A stretch of 64,000 nucleotides of DNA, taken from Nocardioides ganghwensis (GTDB taxonomy: Bacteria > Actinomycetota > Actinomycetes > Propionibacteriales > Nocardioidaceae). The stretch lies in contig NZ_JACXYX010000002.1 of assembly GCF_014779655.1 (NCBI RefSeq), forward strand, positions 1 to 64,000, written 5' to 3'. Made by a program: the position numbers and the translations under genes. The notes beneath the pieces are model-generated. The model had not been told where the DNA came from. It did no database searches and saw only the letters and a list, made by a program, of their open reading frames with translations. Shown in pieces: positions 59,774 to 64,000 of the stretch (position 1 is the first letter of the stretch; each line of letters opens with the position of its first letter).

Positions 59774-61218
59774 CGCGCACCTCCCCGGGCCTCGTGGCGG
59801 ACGGGTCGCTGCAGCCGGTCGAGGAAGGCGACCAGCAGCGCCTCGCGCATCGCCGGCGAGGCGACGTCGAGCATCGCGTTGACCTCCGCCATCCTGCCGG
59901 GCAGCTCGAGGCCCCCGTCCGCAGAGGCTCCCACCAGGCCCGACGCGGCGAGGAGGCCGTCGAAGTCGTCGTCCCCGAGCGCGGTCGGGTCCAGCGCCTC
60001 GACGAACGCCACCACGCCCGGGTCCACCGCCACCGGGCCGGCCGCCTGCGCGGCCGCGACCGACTCCGACAGCGCCGTGGCGAACTCCTCGACGTGCGCG
60101 CGCGTGCCCGCGCTCACCGACAGGTGGACGGTCGGTCCGGCATCTCCGTAGGACAGCTGGGGCTGGACGTACCAGCCGCGCGAGACCAGCTCGTCGGTCA
60201 GCGTGAACGGGTCGCACGAGTCGTCCGTCGCCAGCGTCACGAGGGTCGAGTCCGGTGGCACGACCAGGCGGAGGGCCGGCTCGTCGTCGATGCAGGCCAC
60301 GATCGCGTCGACGGCCGCGAACGCACGGTCGGCGAGGTCGAGGTAGCCCGCGTCGCCGATGTGCTCGACCACCGCCCACGTGCCGGCGATCGGCCCGCCC
60401 GAGCGCGTCGACTGCGTCGTGGCATTGAGCATCGTGTAGCCGGGCCAGGCCGCGGAGGCGAAGATCTGCGGCTTGCGGAGCGCCGCGTCGCGGTGCAGCA
60501 GCAGCGACGTCCCCTTGGGGGCGTACGCGTACTTGTGGGTGTCGACCGAGATCGAGGTGACGCCCTCGACGGCGAACGTCCACGGTGCCACCTCGCGACC
60601 GAGCCGCGCGGCGTAGGGGAGCACCCACCCGCCGATGCAGGCGTCCACGTGGCAGCGCACGCCGCGGGCGGCCGCGGCTGCCGCGATGTCGGCGACCGGG
60701 TCCACCACCCCGTGCGCGTACGACGGGGCGCTGGCGACGACCAGGACCGTGTCGTCGTCGATCGCCTCGGCCATCGCCCGCGCGTCGGCGCGGAAGTCGG
60801 GACCGACCGGCACGAGGACCGCCTCGACCCCGAAGTAGTGCGCCGCCTTGTGGAAGGCGGCGTGCGCCGTGGCGGGCAGCACCATCCGGGGCCGTACGAC
60901 GTCGGGGCGGCTGTCGCGAGCCCCCTGGACCGCCAGCAGGATCGACTCCGTGCCTCCCGAGGTCACCGTCCCCACCGCGGACTCCGGGGCGTCGAGGAGG
61001 TCGCAGGCGAAGCCGACGAGCTCGTTCTCCATCTGGAGCAGCGACGGGAAGGCCGTGGGGTCGAGCGCGTTCGAGGCGGCATAGGCGGCGACGGCCTCGC
61101 GGGCGACGCGGTCGACCTCCGGGTCGCCGGAGTCGTAGACGTAGGCCAGCGTGCGCCCGCCGTGCACGGGCAGGTCGCCCCGCTGCATCACGGCCAGGCG
61201 CTCGATCGGATCAGGCAC
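59770..61218 (-). CDS. PLP-dependent decarboxylase / sphingosine-phosphate-lyase-like protein
   Basis: A 482-residue fold-type I PLP enzyme. It shows [15 protein letters not shown] (phosphate-binding loop), [13 protein letters not shown] (Asp to the pyridine nitrogen) and the Schiff-base Lys in [13 protein letters not shown]. These fit the group II decarboxylase / S1P-lyase group. The substrate may be an amino acid such as aspartate or a phosphorylated amine; it cannot be decided here. GTG 61218 overlaps the transporter gene by 8 nt, and the stop overlaps ung by ATGA. The last 90 residues are Ala/Asp-rich. Confidence 0.86.
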   Translation of the reverse strand: MPDPIERLAVMQRGDLPVHGGRTLAYVYDSGDPEVDRVAREAVAAYAASNALDPTAFPSLLQMENELVGFACDLLDAPESAVGTVTSGGTESILLAVQGARDSRPDVVRPRMVLPATAHAAFHKAAHYFGVEAVLVPVGPDFRADARAMAEAIDDDTVLVVASAPSYAHGVVDPVADIAAAAAARGVRCHVDACIGGWVLPYAARLGREVAPWTFAVEGVTSISVDTHKYAYAPKGTSLLLHRDAALRKPQIFASAAWPGYTMLNATTQSTRSGGPIAGTWAVVEHIGDAGYLDLADRAFAAVDAIVACIDDEPALRLVVPPDSTLVTLATDDSCDPFTLTDELVSRGWYVQPQLSYGDAGPTVHLSVSAGTRAHVEEFATALSESVAAAQAAGPVAVDPGVVAFVEALDPTALGDDDFDGLLAASGLVGASADGGLELPGRMAEVNAMLDVASPAMREALLVAFLDRLQRPVRHEARGGAR

Positions 61219-62572
61219 GGACGGCTCCTTCCGCTGCCGCCACCTCGGCGGCGTCGAGGGTGTACTGGCGCAGCCACCACAGGCTCAGCAGTGTCAGGAC
61301 CGCGGGCAGCACCGAGAACCCGAGCGTGATCGCGGTGAGGGCCGAGTCCGGCTGGGTGATCTCGCGACCCTCGCTCGAGAGGTAGCCGCCGAGCGCGAGC
61401 ACGACCGCGAACACCGCCGGTCCCAGGGCGAGGCCGAGCGTCTCCCCGGCCGTCCACACGCCGGTGTAGACGCCGGCCCGGTTCTCGCCCGTGCGCGCCG
61501 AGTCGACGGCCGCCGCGTCGGGCAGCATCGCCATCGGGAACACCTGGCACCCCGCGTAGCCCACCCCCACCAGCGCCGTCGCGGCGAACACGACGGCGGG
61601 CGGTGCGACCCGTGCGGCGCTCGCGAGCACCGCGCCCGCCGCCAGCACGAGCGAGGCGATGACGTAGCCGCGCTGCTTGCCGATGCGCGTGCCGAGCGAG
61701 GCCCACACCGGTGTCAGCAGCAGGGCGGGCCCGACGAAGCACACGAAGAGGATGGTGGCGGCCCCCGACCGCTCCAGCACGTCGCCGGCGAGGTAGTCCA
61801 CGCCGGCCAGCATGCAGCCGGTGGCGAGGGCCTGCAGGACGAAGGTGGTCAGCAGCACGCGGAAGTCACGCGCCTGCCCCACGACCCGCAGCTGCTCGCG
61901 CAGCGAGCCCGCGCCGGCGGCGACCGCACCGATCGGAGCCCTCCGGGTGCCCCACCAGGCGCTGGCGACCCCGACCGCGATCAGCACGGCCATCACCACG
62001 CCCATCACCCGGTAGCCGTCGCGGCCGCCCACGGCGTCGCGGATCAGCGGTGCGGTCGCGCCCGCGAGCATGATCGTGAAGGCCAGGATCGCCACCCGCC
62101 ACGTCATGAGGCGCGTCCGCTCGTCGTACGACGTGGTGATCTCGGCGGGCATCGCCACGTAGGGCACCTGGAAGAAGGCGTACGCCGAGGCGGCCAGCAC
62201 GAAGAAGAGCAGCACCCAGCCCGCCTCGAGCACCGAGCTCCCGAGGTCGGGAGCGGCGAAGATCAGCGCGAACGCGCCGGCGAGCATGAGCCCGGCGCGG
62301 ATCAGCCACGGCCGGCGCGGGCCGGCCGGGTCGACGGTCCGGTCGCTCACCCGCCCCGCGATCGGGTTGAGCACCACGTCCCACGCCTTCGGGACGAACA
62401 CGATGACGCCCGCCCACAGGGCGGCGATCCCGAGCTCGTCGGTCAGGTACGGCAGCAGCATCAGGCCCGGCACGGTGCCGAACGCACCCGTCGCCACCGA
62501 GCCGCTGCCGTAGCCGATCCGGACCCCGCGCGGCAGGGTGGCGGGCTCACCCGCCGGAGGGGCAGAGGTCAC
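61211..62572 (-). CDS. MFS transporter, GPH (glycoside-cation symporter)-like
   Basis: A 453-residue permease with about twelve helices. The pattern of the GPH/MelB group is seen in KAWDVVLNPIAGRVSDRT near residue 65 and PYVAMPAEITTSYDERTRL near 140. The cargo is unknown; the adjacent decarboxylase hints at an amine or amino-acid-derived compound rather than a sugar. GTG 62572 overlaps the upstream hydrolase gene by GTGA. Confidence 0.85.
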   Translation of the reverse strand: MTSAPPAGEPATLPRGVRIGYGSGSVATGAFGTVPGLMLLPYLTDELGIAALWAGVIVFVPKAWDVVLNPIAGRVSDRTVDPAGPRRPWLIRAGLMLAGAFALIFAAPDLGSSVLEAGWVLLFFVLAASAYAFFQVPYVAMPAEITTSYDERTRLMTWRVAILAFTIMLAGATAPLIRDAVGGRDGYRVMGVVMAVLIAVGVASAWWGTRRAPIGAVAAGAGSLREQLRVVGQARDFRVLLTTFVLQALATGCMLAGVDYLAGDVLERSGAATILFVCFVGPALLLTPVWASLGTRIGKQRGYVIASLVLAAGAVLASAARVAPPAVVFAATALVGVGYAGCQVFPMAMLPDAAAVDSARTGENRAGVYTGVWTAGETLGLALGPAVFAVVLALGGYLSSEGREITQPDSALTAITLGFSVLPAVLTLLSLWWLRQYTLDAAEVAAAEGAVRA

Positions 62573-63897
62573 CGCTGGCCCAGCGCCCGCGAGCCGGCCG
62601 ACCCGTAGCGCCGGGAGGGGTTGGAGCCGATCGTGTCGGCGGATGCCTTCCTGGCTGCGCGCTTCCTGGCGGGGGCCTTCTCGGCGGGGGCCTTCGGAGC
62701 TGCCGTCCTCGTCGGCGCAGCCGCCTTCTTCGCAGCCGCCTTCTTCGCAGCCGCCTTCTTCGGAGCGGGCGCCTTCTTCGCGGGCGCCTTGCGGGCCGCG
62801 CGCTTCGTGGGGGCCGGTGCCGCCGGGACTGCGCCCGACCACTCGTCGACCCACTCGTCGATGACCGTCCACGTCGTCCCGCGTGCGGCCCGGCCGGTCA
62901 GCATGCCGAGGTGCCCGCCCGGCACGACCTCGAAGCGCACCTGCGGCGCGCCGGTCAGCAGCGGCACCACGGCGCGTACGGCGGGCAGGGGTGCGATGCC
63001 GTCGGTGTTGCCGGCGAAGACGAGCGTGGGGACCGAGATGGCCGCCAGGTCGATCGTCCTGTCGCCGACCTCCATGGTGCCGCGCGCGAGGGCGTTGCCC
63101 TTGACGAAGCGGTGGTAGAGCTGGCCGAACGTCCTGCCGGGGTAGGCGAACATGTTGGCCCGGAAGCGATCGACCGCCTCGAGCTGGGCGAGGTAGTCGG
63201 TGTCGTCGAGGTGGGTCAGCACCGCCAGCGGCTTGGTGACGACCTTCTGGGCGGACGCGGCGGTGAAGGCCCAGTTGACGAGCGGCTGGGGGATCCCGCC
63301 CAGGGCCCGGTAGGCGCGGGTGATCGCGCCGCGGCCCTGGGTCAGGTTGAGCAGCGGGCGGACCGGCGCGACCAGCGGCACCTTGGTGACGTCGACGGGT
63401 GACCCGACCACGGTGATCGAGGCGATGGGCAGGTCCTGCCGGTCGGCTGCGACGAGCAGCGTGAAGATGCCGCCGAGGCTCCACCCGACCAGGTGCACCC
63501 CGCGACCGCCGGAGTGCTCGTGCACGGCCCGGACCGCCTCGGGCAGCACCTCGTCGACCCAGTGCTCCACGCCGAGCGACCGGTTGCGGAACGAGACCTG
63601 CCCGTACTCCAGCAGGTAGGTCGGCCGGCCCCCTGCCACGAGGTGCTCGACCAGCGAGCACCCGCGGCGCAGGTCGAAGCACAGGGCCGGTGCGGCCAGC
63701 GGCGTGACCAGCAGGATGGGGTCGCCGGTCTCGGGCACGTCCTTCGCCGGCCGGTAGTGGTAGACCTCGCGCAGCTCCCCGTCGTCGATCAGCGTGCGGG
63801 GCATCGGCCGCAGGTCGGCCAGCCCTCCGTAGAGCAGGGTGTGAGCCACGTTCCCGGCCGCGGCGACGACCTGCTCGGGCTTGGGGATGAGGTCCAT
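62569..63897 (-). CDS. PhaC-like alpha/beta hydrolase with Lys/Ala-rich tail
   Basis: A 442-residue protein. Residues about 1-345 are an alpha/beta hydrolase similar to polyhydroxyalkanoate synthase-type proteins (YHYRPAKD, PILLVTPLAAPALCFDL, ALARGTMEVGDRTIDL, FAGNTDGIAP, PGGHLGMLTG). The nucleophile elbow is GWSLGG, with Ser where true PhaC enzymes have Cys, so esterase activity is more likely than polymerisation. Residues about 355-425 form a low-complexity tail of KKAAAKKAAA/PAKK units like histone H1 or PhaM, which could bind DNA or granules. ATG 63897 heads a five-gene operon; TAGATT is 7 nt upstream. Confidence 0.82.
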   Translation of the reverse strand: MDLIPKPEQVVAAAGNVAHTLLYGGLADLRPMPRTLIDDGELREVYHYRPAKDVPETGDPILLVTPLAAPALCFDLRRGCSLVEHLVAGGRPTYLLEYGQVSFRNRSLGVEHWVDEVLPEAVRAVHEHSGGRGVHLVGWSLGGIFTLLVAADRQDLPIASITVVGSPVDVTKVPLVAPVRPLLNLTQGRGAITRAYRALGGIPQPLVNWAFTAASAQKVVTKPLAVLTHLDDTDYLAQLEAVDRFRANMFAYPGRTFGQLYHRFVKGNALARGTMEVGDRTIDLAAISVPTLVFAGNTDGIAPLPAVRAVVPLLTGAPQVRFEVVPGGHLGMLTGRAARGTTWTVIDEWVDEWSGAVPAAPAPTKRAARKAPAKKAPAPKKAAAKKAAAKKAAAPTRTAAPKAPAEKAPARKRAARKASADTIGSNPSRRYGSAGSRALGQR

Positions 63898-63994
63898 GGA
63901 AAGAAATCTACGGCCCGGGTGCATCCACCGTGGGGCCTCGGCCGGAGAAGGGGGTGACGGGCGCCACCGGGCGCCCCTGATGGAAGGACTTCCC

Positions 63995-64000
63995 ATGGCT
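63995..64000 (+). CDS. Possible start of a gene running off the window
   Basis: ATGGCT at the last six bases is preceded by GGAAGGA (63982-63988) at a suitable distance. A hairpin (GGGCGCC, loop ACCG, GGCGCCC; 63959-63976) lies just before it. Only two codons are visible, so nothing can be said of the product. Confidence 0.35.

Noticed and set aside
59770..61218. Assignment as glutamate decarboxylase or aspartate decarboxylase
   Set aside because: The PLP-enzyme motifs identify only the broad group; nothing visible fixes the substrate.
62569..63897. Assignment as PHA synthase phaC
   Set aside because: The nucleophile is Ser in GWSLGG rather than Cys, so polymerase activity is not supported and only a PhaC-like hydrolase is called.

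Overview
The window is about 64 kb of very GC-rich DNA (roughly 70% or more) with many GTG starts and tightly overlapping genes. It looks like an actinobacterial chromosome, most likely Nocardioidaceae (Nocardioides-like). That placement is an inference from the gene set: a full Mce lipid-import locus, mshA (mycothiol synthesis), a PhoU/SenX3-RegX3 phosphate locus, carD, and actinobacterial rpoB/rpoC. No rRNA, CRISPR array or recognisable transposase was seen. One tRNA (Thr, anticodon TGT) is present.

Layout. (1) 0.2-12.2 kb: a CPCC zinc-ribbon protein, then an 11-gene mce operon (MceG-type ATPase, two YrbE permeases, MceA to MceF with MceE as a lipoprotein, and two Mce-associated membrane proteins, one carrying a degenerate J domain). 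(2) 12.4-20 kb: rpoB and rpoC with two candidate promoters, an intergenic hairpin and a strong terminator. (3) 20.1-30.7 kb: mostly single genes, including a TlpA-like lipoprotein with CcdA, an FAD reductase, acyltransferases, a tandem Nudix protein, a methyltransferase, a racemase, an SDR and an RNase HI-DUF4440 fusion. (4) 30.8-36.4 kb: mshA with a YbjN protein, an EamA transporter, a palindrome cluster, and senX3-regX3 divergent from phoU with PHO-box-like repeats between them. (5) 36.4-41.2 kb: a 1426-residue regulator (SARP-type DNA-binding and BTAD domains, nSTAND ATPase, one membrane helix, WD40 propeller) divergent from a small membrane or secreted peptide. Heptamers phased at 11 bp lie in the shared intergenic region. 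(6) 41.3-52 kb: gpmA with a lipoprotein, a UbiA-type prenyltransferase, and the carD/ispD/ispF/cysS/rlmB neighbourhood. This block is rearranged and contains an IspD-like protein lacking its nucleotide-binding half, a membrane sulfite-oxidase-family protein, an AbiEi/DUF559-like gene between 39-bp direct repeats, and a secreted C39-like peptidase. (7) 52-58.3 kb: a membrane metallophosphoesterase, DUF4032 and GH13 genes, tRNA-Thr, a broken HNH gene and pdxY. (8) 58.3-63.9 kb: a compact minus-strand operon (PhaC-like hydrolase with a Lys/Ala tail, GPH-type transporter, PLP decarboxylase, ung, DODA-type dioxygenase).

Many isolated genes share one start architecture: a -10-like hexamer (xAxxxT) ending exactly 6 nt before the start codon and no Shine-Dalgarno sequence. 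This is the expected layout of leaderless transcripts and was used to choose several starts. The strongest candidate for an undescribed system is the membrane-tethered SARP/nSTAND/WD40 regulator with its divergent small peptide. Next are the IspD-like pseudoenzyme fused to the carD operon, the HPD-less J-domain protein in the mce operon, and the repeat-bounded AbiEi/DUF559 cassette.
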